NCBI RefSeq assembly: GCF_021044825.1
Contig: NZ_JAJNOC010000003.1
Span: 434,001-498,000 of the forward strand
Reading direction: 5' to 3'
Source: Massilia phyllostachyos
GTDB taxonomy: Bacteria; Pseudomonadota; Gammaproteobacteria; Burkholderiales; Burkholderiaceae_D
DNA length: 64,000 nt
Position 1 is the first letter of the stretch; every line of letters begins with the position of its first letter. The notes under the pieces are model-generated. The model was given only the letters and a program-made list of their open reading frames with translations. It was not told where the DNA came from and did not search any database. Positions 53,363 through 62,176 of the stretch are shown here, in pieces. A program made the translations under genes and the position numbers.

Positions 53363-53430
53363 GCAAAAACGCCGACCGGCAAGGTCAGCGTTCTTGATGG
53401 CCGGTAGAGCATCTGCTCGACTACCGGAAT
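53363..53430 (-). ncRNA. candidate small RNA or terminated leader upstream of the CAP gene
   Basis: On the minus strand a short unit is visible: a 5' hairpin with arms CCGGTAG/CTACCGG (53401-53407 with 53421-53427) and then an intrinsic terminator (10-base stem AACGCTGACC/GGTCGGCGTT with one G-T pair, 5-base loop, TTTTT at 53365-53369). A good promoter lies just upstream (53437-53465). The transcript would be about 65-70 bases. It is either a free small RNA or a CAP-gene leader ending in an attenuator. No known family was recognised. Confidence 0.5.
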
Positions 53431-53436
53431 GCGTTC

Positions 53437-53465
53437 ACTATAGCAGCGCCACAGCCTGCTGCAAA
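53437..53465 (-). promoter_or_regulatory. sigma-70-like promoter for the small RNA/leader
   Basis: On the minus strand TTTGCA (53460-53465) and TATAGT (53437-53442) are separated by exactly 17 bases. The expected start of transcription is near 53430. Confidence 0.55.
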
Positions 53466-53510
53466 GCGCCATGCTGTAACAAGGCGCAACAGGTTAATCG
53501 ATGCGGAAAC

Positions 53511-53571
53511 GGACGATGCGCGTGAATGCACGCGTGATTTGAACGCGTGGGCGGAGGACCGCCCACCCTAC
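53511..53571 (+). repeat. 61-base palindromic repeat, copy 3
   Basis: Starts GGACGATGCGC and ends CCACCCTAC, with the hairpin core GTGGGCGG/CCGCCCAC. It has the same length as copy 2 and about 50 of 61 bases alike, with an exact 32-base match at the palindromic end. It lies 12 bases beyond the stop of the TPR gene. Confidence 0.85.
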
Positions 53572-53582
53572 AAAACCAGCGA

Positions 53583-55395
53583 TCACAGCCGCGCCAGGGC
53601 CGGCCCTCCGCGTTCTCCCAGCCAGGTGGTCTCGAAGCGCTTCTGCGCCGCCGCCAGCGCCGCGGCATCGCCGCGCTGGCGGTAGACCTCGACCAGGCCG
53701 CGCAGCGCCCAGCCATTGCTCGGCGTGCGCGCCAGCGAGTCGCGGAACACCTGTTCGGCGGCGTCCAGCTGGCCGCTGCGCAGCAGCACCACGCCGAGCG
53801 ACTGGCGCACCGGATAGTACCAGTAGGGCGGTTCCATGTACGGCAGCTTGTCCTGCAACGCGATCGCTTCGCGGTAGGCGGCCGCCGCAGCCGGCAGGTC
53901 GCCGCCGGCGTCCAGCAGCCGCCCGCGGGCGACGGCGCGCGCCGTCCGCACGATCTCGCGCGCCGGCACGCCCCAGGCGGCGATCGGGGTGAAATCGGCG
54001 GTCCGCTCGATGCGGTCGAGCGCCGCGACTTCGCGCCGGCCTTCGCTCAGCAAGCCCTTGCGCGCATAGCCGACCGCGCGCGTAATGCCACATGGCCTTG
54101 ACCAGCACGAAATCCGGCCCCGGGTCGGGCAGGGCCAGCAGCACGTCGGGCGGGCTGAACTGCACGTGCGAGAAATAGGGTGCGGACTTGACCGGCTGCA
54201 GCCCGGCGAAGCCCTTCAGCAGCTCGGCCGGGACGGCCTTGTCGAGCTTGTTCGCCGCATCGAGCGCGACGTCGCCCCGCCCGCCCATCAGGGCCGACAC
54301 CATCACGAAGTGGATGTTGTGCGGGTAATACGCGCCCTTGTAGACCGGGTCGCTGGGCGAGCCGCCGAAATACCGTTCGTCGGTCGCGATGGCGTCGATG
54401 TTCGATTGCAGGGCTTTGCGGTACATGCCGAGCCGGTAATAGATGTGCGAGGGCATGTGCACGATGTGGCCGGCGCCCGGGATCTGGCGCGCCAGCACCT
54501 GGGCCGAGGGCAGGGCGCGTTCCGGATGGGTCGAGGCTTCCACCGCATGGATGTAGTAGTGCGCCGCGCCCGGATGGCTGGGGTTGCGCTCCAGCACGCG
54601 CTCGAGGGCGGCCAGCATGGCGACGCTGTCCGGCTTGGGCCGGGCGCCGCCGGCTTCCCAGTAATCCCAGGGCGCCAGGTCCATCAGCGATTCGGCGTAC
54701 AGCACCTGGATGGTGTCGTTGTTGGGGAAGCTGCGCGCCGCCTCGGCCATCGCCTCGGCATAGGCCTTGTCGAGCGGCGCGCGGTCCGCCGGTGGATCGG
54801 CGGCGTAGCGCTTGGCGACCGCGCGGATCAGGGCCTGCTCGGCCGGCGTGGTCTTGCCGGCGAGCGCCAGCGCCCGGCCCGCCGCGGCGTGGGCCGGCGC
54901 TGCGGCTTCCGGGAACATCGGCGCATTGATGTTCGGCCCCAGCACCAGCGCCTCGCCCCAGTGGCACATGGCGCAGTCCGGGTCGAGCTGGCGCGCGGCG
55001 CGGAAGGCGCGTCCGGCTTCGGCGTGGTTGAAGGCGAAGGTCAGGCGCAGCCCCTGGTCGAAATAGGCCTGCGCCTTCGGCACGCCGGTGGTGACCTGCA
55101 CGTGCAGGGCGCCGAGGTTGGTGTAGAGCGGCGGCGCCGTTTCGCTGGGCGGCGCCGGCCGCTGCTGGCCCGGCTTGAATGGGGTGGTCTCGGCCTGGGC
55201 CAGCAGCAGCGTGTCGAGCAGGGGCGGGCGTCCGGCCCGGACGGGCGCGCACTGGGCGCCGGCGAACAGGGGATCGAAGGCGGGTGCGGTGGCCTTGGCC
55301 CTGGCCGGCTGCGGCGGCGAAGAGACGGCGGGGAGGGCGGCCACGGCCGCCACGGCCGTCGCCCCGAGCGCTGCCAGGAGGTAGTGAAAGTTCAT
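53583..55395 (-). pseudogene. TPR-repeat exported protein interrupted by a frameshift
   Basis: The start at 55395 has GGAGGA upstream and opens a signal peptide (MNFHYLLAALGATAVAAVAALPA). The first 437 codons contain YTNLGALHVQVTTGVPKAQAYFDQGLRLTFAFNHAEAGRAFRAA and CAMCHWG, a CxxCH heme-like motif conserved in this TPR family. After WHYARG, near 54082, the frame turns into Arg-rich nonsense. The proper ending (KGLLSEGRREVAALDRIERTADF ... RFETTWLGERGGPALARL, with TPR-like helices) continues in another frame to 53583. Adding two bases in the CG run 54075-54082 restores one frame of 604 aa. It may be a true mutation or a sequencing error. Confidence 0.8.
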
Positions 55396-55657
55396 GGAAT
55401 CCTCCGTTCGGTGGACGCCGGACGCGCCGTCCGGCTCACCGTTGGAGCCGCGCGGACGCCTCCTGGTTCGGCACCGCCAGCGCAACCGTTTTATGGCTTG
55501 CGCTGGATCAGATTTTTCTGAATTCCTTATGACATCCGACAAGTTTCTCTAATTGATGCGAATGCAACACGCATGTAGTTGCTTTTTGTCACAGTCCGTC
55601 CGACAATTGTCCTGCAATTCCCGGCCCAGCCGAAACGCCAACAGGAATCGTCGAAAC

Positions 55658-56965
55658 ATGCCAAGTGCTGCGCCGCTCTACAGGAATCACGTGCTGGTCC
55701 TGTCGCAAAGTTTTTTCATCAAGGACAACCGGTCCGAGCTGCTGCTGCACGCCCACAAATACGATTTCGACATCCTGTTCTTCGACGAGGTCAGCCGCTT
55801 CGTCGAGGCGGTGGCGCGGGACGACGGCGACAACCTCTACCTGATCGACCTCGACGCCCTGCACAATATGCAGGCCGACATGGGCGACGGCCGCCGTACC
55901 CTGATGCTGGGCGAACTGCTGCAGCGCCTGCCGGCCGACCACAGCTATATCTACCTGCAGAGCGCGCGCCAGGGCGGCCGCTTCCTGCTGCAGCAGCGCC
56001 TGGTCGACAGCAATTGCCTGGCCTATGCGGAAAAGCCGATCGCCAACGACGTGCTGGTCGACAAGCTGTTCAACCTGTTCGTGCAGAAGAAGCGCGGCGA
56101 CCTGGTGCGGGTGGCGGTGCTGGGCGAGGTGGCCGGGCTGGACGCGGCCGCCCTGTTGCAGCGGCGTGTCGAACTCATCCAGCATGCCGACCCCTATACC
56201 CTGCACGTGCGCGTGAAGGAGCTCCAGCCGGACCTGGTGCTGGTCACCGACAGCGAATACGCGCGCACCGACGCCATCGTCCGCGTGCTCAAGCGCAATA
56301 TCGAAGCCGACCCGGTGCGCGAGACCGCGCTCCTGCAGCGCCGGCCGGACCCGGCGCTGGCGCGGCGCGCGCTGGCCGACGGTTTCGACGCGGTGCTCGA
56401 CATGGCCGACCCGGCGCTGCTGGAAGCCCAGCTGCTCAACCGGGCGAATAAAATCCGCATCAACAAGGACCTGATCGGCAAGGACCGCGCCACCGGCCTC
56501 TTGAACAAGGTCGGGCTGCGCAAGAAGGCGCAGGACCTGATCCGCCAGGCGGCGCAGGAAGGCCGTCCGCTGGCCTACGGCGTGATCGACATCGACAAGT
56601 TCAAGACCATCAACGATACCTGGGGCCATTCCTTCGGCGACATCGTGATCAAGCGCCTGTCGCTGACCCTGGCGGCGAAGCTGGGCGAGCACGACCTGCT
56701 CAGCCGTTTCGGCGGCGAGGAATTCGTGCTGGTGTTCTGGGATTGTTCGCTGGACGAGGGCCGGCGCAAGCTGGACCTGCTGCGCCAGGCCTTCTGCGCG
56801 ATTCCGTTCGAGGTCGGGCCGGCCGAGATCCGCCAGTTTTCCTTCAGCGGCGGGGTGGCCGCCTATCCGCACCAGCGCAGCGAGAACGAGCTGTTCCTGC
56901 GCGCCGACGCCATGCTGTACGAGGCCAAGCAGGGCGGGCGCAACCGCATCTGCGCGCAGGCCTGA
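55658..56965 (+). CDS. diguanylate cyclase (GGDEF) with degenerate receiver-like domains
   Basis: A 435-aa protein. Two alpha/beta segments at the N-terminus (about 8-135 and 145-265) look like receiver domains without the phospho-Asp pocket. The GGDEF domain (about 280-435) carries GVIDIDKFKTINDTWGHSFGD and the active-site GGEEF at 352-356, so it should make cyclic di-GMP. The inhibitory I-site is missing: the position five residues before GGEEF reads GEHD rather than RxxD. The start at 55658 (MPSAAPLYRNHVLVL) has AGGAA upstream; an earlier Met in frame gives a Cys- and Arg-rich, unlikely N-terminus. Confidence 0.9.
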   Translation: MPSAAPLYRNHVLVLSQSFFIKDNRSELLLHAHKYDFDILFFDEVSRFVEAVARDDGDNLYLIDLDALHNMQADMGDGRRTLMLGELLQRLPADHSYIYLQSARQGGRFLLQQRLVDSNCLAYAEKPIANDVLVDKLFNLFVQKKRGDLVRVAVLGEVAGLDAAALLQRRVELIQHADPYTLHVRVKELQPDLVLVTDSEYARTDAIVRVLKRNIEADPVRETALLQRRPDPALARRALADGFDAVLDMADPALLEAQLLNRANKIRINKDLIGKDRATGLLNKVGLRKKAQDLIRQAAQEGRPLAYGVIDIDKFKTINDTWGHSFGDIVIKRLSLTLAAKLGEHDLLSRFGGEEFVLVFWDCSLDEGRRKLDLLRQAFCAIPFEVGPAEIRQFSFSGGVAAYPHQRSENELFLRADAMLYEAKQGGRNRICAQA

Positions 56966-56995
56966 AAAAAAACGCCAGGCGCGCGGCCTGGCGTT
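56965..56995 (-). terminator. terminator between cyclase and host-attachment-like gene
   Basis: A 10-base stem AACGCCAGGC/GCCTGGCGTT with a 5-base loop. The eight-base A run at 56965-56972 gives a T tail on the minus strand, so it ends the 57021-57527 transcript. The hairpin may also slow transcription from the cyclase gene. Confidence 0.8.
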
Positions 56996-57020
56996 CACCC
57001 CTTCACCTTGGGAAACCCGT

Positions 57021-57527
57021 TTATTCCGACTTGGCCGCGTGCGCTTGCAATTGCTCGCGCAGCTGCTGGGCGCTGGAATGCGTGTAGTCCTTGTTGACCT
57101 CGGTCTTGATCGCCCCCTGGACCGCCGGATTGAGCTTGGTGCGCAGCACGCCCAGGAATTCGGGCGAGGCGGCCAGCACCAGCTGCTGGTAGCGGCCTTC
57201 GTTGTGGGCCTTGAGCAGGTATTCGGCCACGTCCTTCGCGAACAGGTCGGCGGCGTGCTGGTCCGGCGTCTGGGCCGGCTGGTACAGCTTGTTCGGCGCC
57301 CCGGCCTTGGCGTTGTGGGCCATGCCGGCGCCCTCGTTGCCGCCGATGTTGTGCCGGGTTCCCGACGCGGCGGTCGGGCTGAGCTTATCGGTTTCGGTGT
57401 CTTCCGTGCGCAGTTGCGCCGCGGGACTGACCATGTCCTCGAGTTCCTGCAACGGTTCCTTGGAATCGGCCTCGGCGAAGAATCGTACACGGCCCGCATT
57501 GGCCGCAATAATCCAGGTTGTTGGCAT
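57021..57527 (-). CDS. host-attachment-like protein (COG5622 family)
   Basis: A 168-aa soluble protein. TTWIIAANAGRVRFFAEADSKEPLQELEDMV at the start, DLFAKDVAEYLLKAHNEGRYQQLVLAASPEFLGVLRTKL in the middle, and an EVNKDYTHSSAQQLREQL end are the marks of the 'protein required for attachment to host cells' family, an eRF1/Rnase-like fold. The name comes from Agrobacterium; in free-living bacteria the role is unknown. A GGGGGTAAG ribosome-site-like stretch precedes the start. Single-gene unit with its own terminator. Confidence 0.88.
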   Translation of the reverse strand: MPTTWIIAANAGRVRFFAEADSKEPLQELEDMVSPAAQLRTEDTETDKLSPTAASGTRHNIGGNEGAGMAHNAKAGAPNKLYQPAQTPDQHAADLFAKDVAEYLLKAHNEGRYQQLVLAASPEFLGVLRTKLNPAVQGAIKTEVNKDYTHSSAQQLREQLQAHAAKSE

Positions 57528-57720
57528 ACTTACCCCCTGTCAATGATGAGTTGTTGGCGATCGTGTCCAGCTCGATCAGGTGTCGGCCCAGTATAGCTTT
57601 GCTTCCCGAAGCCCGGCGCACCGACGCCGCCTGGCGTGTGCGGGCTGGCGCCGACAGCGAATCTTTTCCGCTGCCGTCCGGTCTAACGAGGTTCCCTGGT
57701 TGTTTTGAAGGAGAGCGAAG

Positions 57721-58596
57721 ATGAGTCAACCCATTCCTTCCACACCGCCGCCGCGCCAGGCGCCGGACGCCATCGGGCCGGACTACGCGGCCATCAAGCA
57801 GCGCCAGCAGGCCACCTGGGCCAGCGGCGACTTCGCCGTGGTCGGCGTCACCCTGCAGATCGTCGGCGAGACGCTGGCCGAGGCGGCCGACATCCGCGCC
57901 GGCGAGCGCGTCATCGACATCGCCGCCGGCAACGGCAACGCCAGCCTGGCCGCGGCGCACCGCTTCGCGCGCGTGACCTCGACCGACTACGTCCCGGCCC
58001 TGCTCGAGAAGGGCCGGGCCCGCGCCGCCGCCGAGGGCCTGCAGATCGACTTCCGCGAGGCCGACGCCGAAGCGCTGCCCTTCGGGGACGCCAGCTTCGA
58101 CGTCGCGCTGTCCACCTTCGGCGTCATGTTCGCGCCCGACCATGCGCGCTGCGCACGCGAGATGATGCGGGTGGTGCGGCCCGGCGGGCGGATCGGCATC
58201 GCCAACTGGACCGCCGACGGCCTGATCGGCCAGCTGTTCAAGACCCTGGGACGCTACGTGGCGCCGCCGGCCGGCCTGGCGCCGCCCTCGATGTGGGGCA
58301 GCGAGGATTACCTGCGCCAGCTGTTCGGGCCCGACGCCGCCAGCATCCGCGCCGCGCCCCGCATCTTCAACTTCCGCTACGCCTCGCCGGCGCACTGGAT
58401 CCAGGTGTTCCGCGATTACTACGGCCCCTTGAACAAGGCCTTCGCCGCGCTCGATCCGGACGGCCAGCAGGCGCTGGAGAACGACATCGGCGCCATGCTC
58501 GAACGCTTCAACGTGGCCGGCGACGCTTCGCTGGTGGCGCCCGCCGAGTACCTGGAGGCGGTGATCGTCAAGCGCCTGCCTGAAGTCCTGCATTGA
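57721..58596 (+). CDS. class I SAM-dependent methyltransferase
   Basis: A 291-aa enzyme with GGAGAG upstream. The SAM pocket is ERVIDIAAGNGNASLAAAHRF (motif I); TDYVPALLEKGRARAAAEGL gives the acidic loop, and EADAEALPFGDASFDVALSTFGVMFAPDH is motif II of the Methyltransf_11 group. VRPGGRIGIANWTADGLIGQLFKTLGRYV follows. The C-terminal part (about 190-290) is a helical substrate cap. Substrate unknown. It is followed by a separate gene for a binding protein. Confidence 0.92.
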   Translation: MSQPIPSTPPPRQAPDAIGPDYAAIKQRQQATWASGDFAVVGVTLQIVGETLAEAADIRAGERVIDIAAGNGNASLAAAHRFARVTSTDYVPALLEKGRARAAAEGLQIDFREADAEALPFGDASFDVALSTFGVMFAPDHARCAREMMRVVRPGGRIGIANWTADGLIGQLFKTLGRYVAPPAGLAPPSMWGSEDYLRQLFGPDAASIRAAPRIFNFRYASPAHWIQVFRDYYGPLNKAFAALDPDGQQALENDIGAMLERFNVAGDASLVAPAEYLEAVIVKRLPEVLH

Positions 58597-58708
58597 CCTT
58601 GCCGCGGCGGGCCGCCCGGCCTGCCGCACTGTTCGCGGCGCACGCTTGCGCTGGCTGCATATCTTTCCTGGCATTACAATCGGAGCCATTCATTCGAGAA
58701 AGGCTGCC

Positions 58709-59842
58709 ATGCGCTTGTCCGCACTGTTGTCGTTACTCTGCCTGGCCGCGCCGGCCACTGCCCAGGTCGACGTCATCATCGGTACCGCCTCGCCGCTGTC
58801 CGGCCCCGGCGCCCACCAGGGCAAGGACATCGAGGACGGCGCCCGCATGGCGATCGACGAATTGAACGCGAAGGGCATCGTGCTCGGCGGCCAGAAAGTA
58901 CGCTGGCGCCTGATGGCGGAAGACGACGCCAGCGACCCGAAGACCGGCACCGCGGTGGCCCAGAAGCTGGTCGACGCCAAGGTGGCCGCCGTGGTCGGGC
59001 ACCTGAATTCCGGCCCCACGGTGCCGGCCTCGAAGATCTACGCCAGCGCCGGCGTGCCGCAGATCTCGCCGGCGGCTACCACCCCGGTCTATACCCGACA
59101 GGGTTATAAAACCGCGTTCCGGGTGGTGGCCGACGACAGCCTGATCGGCCGCACCCTGGCCGGCTACGCCCTGAACAAGCTGAAGGCGAAGCGCATCGCC
59201 GTGATCGACGACCGCACCGCCTTCGGCCAGGGCCTGGCCGACGAATTCCTGAAGGAGGTGCGCAAGCACGGCGGCGCCAGTGTCGTCAGCCGCCAGTTCA
59301 CCCACGACAAGGCCACCGATTTCAGCGCCATCCTGACCCAGATCCGCGGGAAGAAGCCGGACGTGATCTTCTACGGCGGCATGGATGCGGTGGCCGGCCC
59401 CATGCTCAAGCAGATGAAGACCCTCGGGGTGAACGCCGCCTTCGTCGCCGGCGACGGCGTGTGCTCGGAAAAGCTGCCGCTGCTGGCGGGCGACGCGCTG
59501 GCCGACGGCAAGGTGGTGTGCGCGGTGGCCGGCGGCGTCGAGGGCGCGCGCGAGGCGAATTACACCGCCTTCCTCGAACGCTTCCGCCGGCGCTACGGGC
59601 ACCCGGTCGAGACCTATGCGCCGTACGCCTACGATGCGGTGATGGTGTTCGCCGCCGCGATCCAGAAGGCCGGGTCGGCCCAGCCGGCGCGTTTCCTGCC
59701 GCAGCTCGCGCAAGTGCGCCACGAGGGCGTGACCGGCGCCATCGCCTTCGACGCCAAGGGCGACCTGCGCGACGCCGCGATGACCCTGTACACCTACCGC
59801 CAGGGCAAGAAGGTCAAGCTGCAGGTAGTGCGTGGCAAGTGA
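58709..59842 (+). CDS. periplasmic branched-chain amino acid-type ABC binding protein (LivK-like)
   Basis: A 377-aa exported protein. The start at 58709 opens a signal peptide (MRLSALLSLLCLAAPATAQ). The type I periplasmic fold is complete: IIGTASPLSGPGAHQGKDIEDGARMAIDELN, VVGHLNSGPTVPASKIYASAGVPQISPAATTP, IAVIDDRTAFGQGLADEF and VIFYGGMDAVAGPMLKQMK. The Ser/Thr pocket residues of Leu/Ile/Val-binding proteins are in place. No permease or ATPase genes adjoin it, so it is an orphan that may serve a transporter encoded elsewhere. Confidence 0.92.
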   Translation: MRLSALLSLLCLAAPATAQVDVIIGTASPLSGPGAHQGKDIEDGARMAIDELNAKGIVLGGQKVRWRLMAEDDASDPKTGTAVAQKLVDAKVAAVVGHLNSGPTVPASKIYASAGVPQISPAATTPVYTRQGYKTAFRVVADDSLIGRTLAGYALNKLKAKRIAVIDDRTAFGQGLADEFLKEVRKHGGASVVSRQFTHDKATDFSAILTQIRGKKPDVIFYGGMDAVAGPMLKQMKTLGVNAAFVAGDGVCSEKLPLLAGDALADGKVVCAVAGGVEGAREANYTAFLERFRRRYGHPVETYAPYAYDAVMVFAAAIQKAGSAQPARFLPQLAQVRHEGVTGAIAFDAKGDLRDAAMTLYTYRQGKKVKLQVVRGK

Positions 59843-59851
59843 TTTCCTGTA

Positions 59852-59881
59852 TTGACGAGTGTATGTAACAACGCTTGTACA
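59852..59881 (+). promoter_or_regulatory. candidate promoter of the M13 peptidase gene
   Basis: TTGACG (59852-59857) and TGTACA (59876-59881) are separated by 18 bases. The downstream leader to the 59955 start would be about 65 bases. Support is moderate; the -10 box is not ideal. Confidence 0.35.
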
Positions 59882-59954
59882 AAAATGGCCTTGGCACGCC
59901 TCTTCCAGTTGGATTAGGATCGTTTGATTCCTAACACCAACAATGGAGAAAGAG

Positions 59955-62027
59955 ATGAAGCGTAGCCTGTGCAGCAGTGTGATCGCGGGATTGTTCGTCG
60001 TTGCCGCCCCTGCGTTCGCGCACGACGGGGCTGCAGCCGCCACCACCGCGCCGTCGAGCGCCGCGGCCGCGACGGCTTCGGGCATCGACGTGGCGGCGAT
60101 CGACCGCGAAGTGCGTCCCCAGGACGACTTCTTCCGCTACACCCAGGGCAAGTGGCTGAAGGACGTCGACATTCCGTCGGACCGTTCCAGCTGGAGCGCC
60201 TTCAGCATCGCCCAGGAGCGCGTCGAAGGCCAGATCAGCGCCATCATCGAAGAGGCGGCCGCCCAGAAGAACGCGAAGGCCGGCTCGGAAGCCCAGAAGA
60301 TCGGCGACCTCTACACCAGCTACGTCGACCAGGCGCGCCGCGACCAGCTCGGCCTGGCCCCATTGAAGGCGGAACTGGCGCGCGTCCAGGCGCTGAAGGA
60401 CAAGCGCGGCCTGGCGGCCCTGATGGCGCACCTCGACCGCATCGGCGTCGACGGCCCGTTCGGCATGGGCGTCGGCCAGGACAACAAGGATTCGACCCGC
60501 TACGTGGTCAGCATCGGCCAGTCCGGCATCGGCATGCCGGACCGCGACTACTACCTGAACGACAAGGACGCGCGCCTGAAGGAGATCCGCGCCAAGTACC
60601 AGGCCCACGTCGAGAAGATGCTGGCCCTGGCCGGCCACCAGGACGCGGCCGCCAAGGCCCAGCAGATCGTGGCGCTGGAAACCGAGATCGCGCGCATCCA
60701 GTGGACCAAGGTCGAGAACCGCGACCCGGTCAAGCGCTACAACAAGAAGTCCCTGGCCGAGCTGCGCGCGCTGGCTCCGGGCATCGACTGGGACAGCTAC
60801 CTGAAGGGCACCGGCGTCGGCAAGGCGACCTCGGTCATCGTCAGCCAACCGTCCTACCTGGAAGGCCTGGACAAGCTGGTCGGTGCGACCCCGGTCGACA
60901 CCTGGAAGTCCTACTTCGAGTTCCGCATGCTGAGCTCCTACGCTTCCTACCTGTCGCAGCCCTTCGTGGACGAGAGCTTCGCCTTCCGCGGCGCCGTGCT
61001 GTCGGGCCAGAAGGAAAACCGTCCGCTGGACAAGCGCGCGATCGCCGAAGTCAACCGCACCCTGAGCGAAGTCGTCGGCAAGGCCTACGTGACCCAGCAC
61101 TTCCCGGCCGAGCGCAAGCAGCAGGTGCTGGACATGGCGAAGAACTTCATCACCGCCTTCGGCGAAGGCATCGACCAGCTCGAATGGATGTCGCCGGAGA
61201 CCAAGAAGCAGGCCCACGCCAAGCTGGCCAAGATCAACGTCAAGATCGGCTATCCGGACAAATGGCGCGACTACTCGAAGCTGAAGATCGTGCGCGGCGA
61301 CCTGGTCGGCAACATGATGCGTGCGCGCGAGTTCGGCCATGACTACATGGTGAACCGCCTCGGCAAGCCGGTCGACCGCAGCGTGTGGGGCATGTCGCCG
61401 CAGACCGTCAACGCCTACTACAGCCCGACCCTGAACGAAGTCGTGTTCCCGGCCGCGCGCCTGCAGTATCCGCTGTACGACGCCAACGCCGAACCGGCGG
61501 TCAACTACGGCTCGGTCGGCATCTCGATCGGCCACGAGATCAGCCACGCCTTCGATGACAAGGGTTCGCAGTACGACGGCGACGGCAACCTGCGCAACTG
61601 GTGGACCGAGGAAGACGCCAGGCAGTTCGCGGCGCGCGGCAAGGTGCTGGTCGACCAGTACGCCGGCTACAGCCCGCTGCCGGGCTACAACCTGAACGGC
61701 GAGCTGACCCTGGGCGAGAACATCGCGGACAACGCCGGCGCCATCATGGCCAGCCGCGCCTACAAGATCTACCTGAAGGGCAAGCCGGGTCCGGTGATCG
61801 ACGGCTTCACCGCCGAGCAGCGCATCTTCATGGGCCTGTCGCAGGCGCGCAAGGGCAAGGCGCGCGACGCCGCGCTGATCTCGCAGGTCAAGACCGACCC
61901 GCACTCGCCGTCGGAATTCCGCGTGAACGGCAGCCTGCGCAACCACCCGGGCTTCTATGAAGCCTTCGACGTGAAGGCGGGCGACAAGATGTACCTGGAG
62001 CCGAAGGATCGTGTGATCTTCTGGTAA
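59955..62027 (+). CDS. M13 family zinc metallopeptidase (PepO/neprilysin-like)
   Basis: A 690-aa exported peptidase. The start at 59955 is chosen because GGAGAAAG lies just upstream; an in-frame ATG 12 bases earlier lacks a ribosome site. A signal peptide (MKRSLCSSVIAGLFVVAAPAFA) is followed by the M13 N-domain (PQDDFFRYTQGKWLKDVDIP) and the catalytic domain. Zinc ligands are H527, H531 (HEISHAF, with E528 as base) and E588 in GENIADNAG. The substrate-binding VNAYYSPTLNEVVFPA is intact. The C-terminus ends in VIFW, whose final Trp is the usual M13 ending. It should cut short peptides in the periplasm. Confidence 0.95.
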   Translation: MKRSLCSSVIAGLFVVAAPAFAHDGAAAATTAPSSAAAATASGIDVAAIDREVRPQDDFFRYTQGKWLKDVDIPSDRSSWSAFSIAQERVEGQISAIIEEAAAQKNAKAGSEAQKIGDLYTSYVDQARRDQLGLAPLKAELARVQALKDKRGLAALMAHLDRIGVDGPFGMGVGQDNKDSTRYVVSIGQSGIGMPDRDYYLNDKDARLKEIRAKYQAHVEKMLALAGHQDAAAKAQQIVALETEIARIQWTKVENRDPVKRYNKKSLAELRALAPGIDWDSYLKGTGVGKATSVIVSQPSYLEGLDKLVGATPVDTWKSYFEFRMLSSYASYLSQPFVDESFAFRGAVLSGQKENRPLDKRAIAEVNRTLSEVVGKAYVTQHFPAERKQQVLDMAKNFITAFGEGIDQLEWMSPETKKQAHAKLAKINVKIGYPDKWRDYSKLKIVRGDLVGNMMRAREFGHDYMVNRLGKPVDRSVWGMSPQTVNAYYSPTLNEVVFPAARLQYPLYDANAEPAVNYGSVGISIGHEISHAFDDKGSQYDGDGNLRNWWTEEDARQFAARGKVLVDQYAGYSPLPGYNLNGELTLGENIADNAGAIMASRAYKIYLKGKPGPVIDGFTAEQRIFMGLSQARKGKARDAALISQVKTDPHSPSEFRVNGSLRNHPGFYEAFDVKAGDKMYLEPKDRVIFW

Positions 62028-62068
62028 TCGCCTGGTGACAAGGTGCCGTTTTCTTAGGCGCCATTGAC

Positions 62069-62102
62069 CGACGAACGCCACCTTCGGGTGGCGTTCGTCG
62101 TT
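62069..62102 (+). terminator. strong hairpin terminator with TTCG tetraloop
   Basis: A perfect 14-base stem (62069-62082 with 62087-62100) is closed by a C(TTCG)G tetraloop, an extra-stable RNA loop. Only two T residues follow directly. It lies 41 bases past the M13 gene stop. Confidence 0.8.
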
Positions 62103-62176
62103 AACGACTGGATCAAATCGGCGCGGGTGCGGATTGTTAGACTGGCCGGCTCCTCCACCATCTGTTTGACGCCATC

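Noticed and set aside
53395-53430. tRNA-like string GGTAGAGCATCTGCTC on the plus strand
   Set aside because: It looks like a D arm, but there is no acceptor, anticodon or T arm around it, and it folds better as the minus-strand hairpin of the candidate small RNA.
59931-62081. Minus-strand open frame of 716 codons opposite the M13 peptidase gene
   Set aside because: His/Gln/Val-rich antisense shadow with no domain; the peptidase active site is clear on the plus strand.
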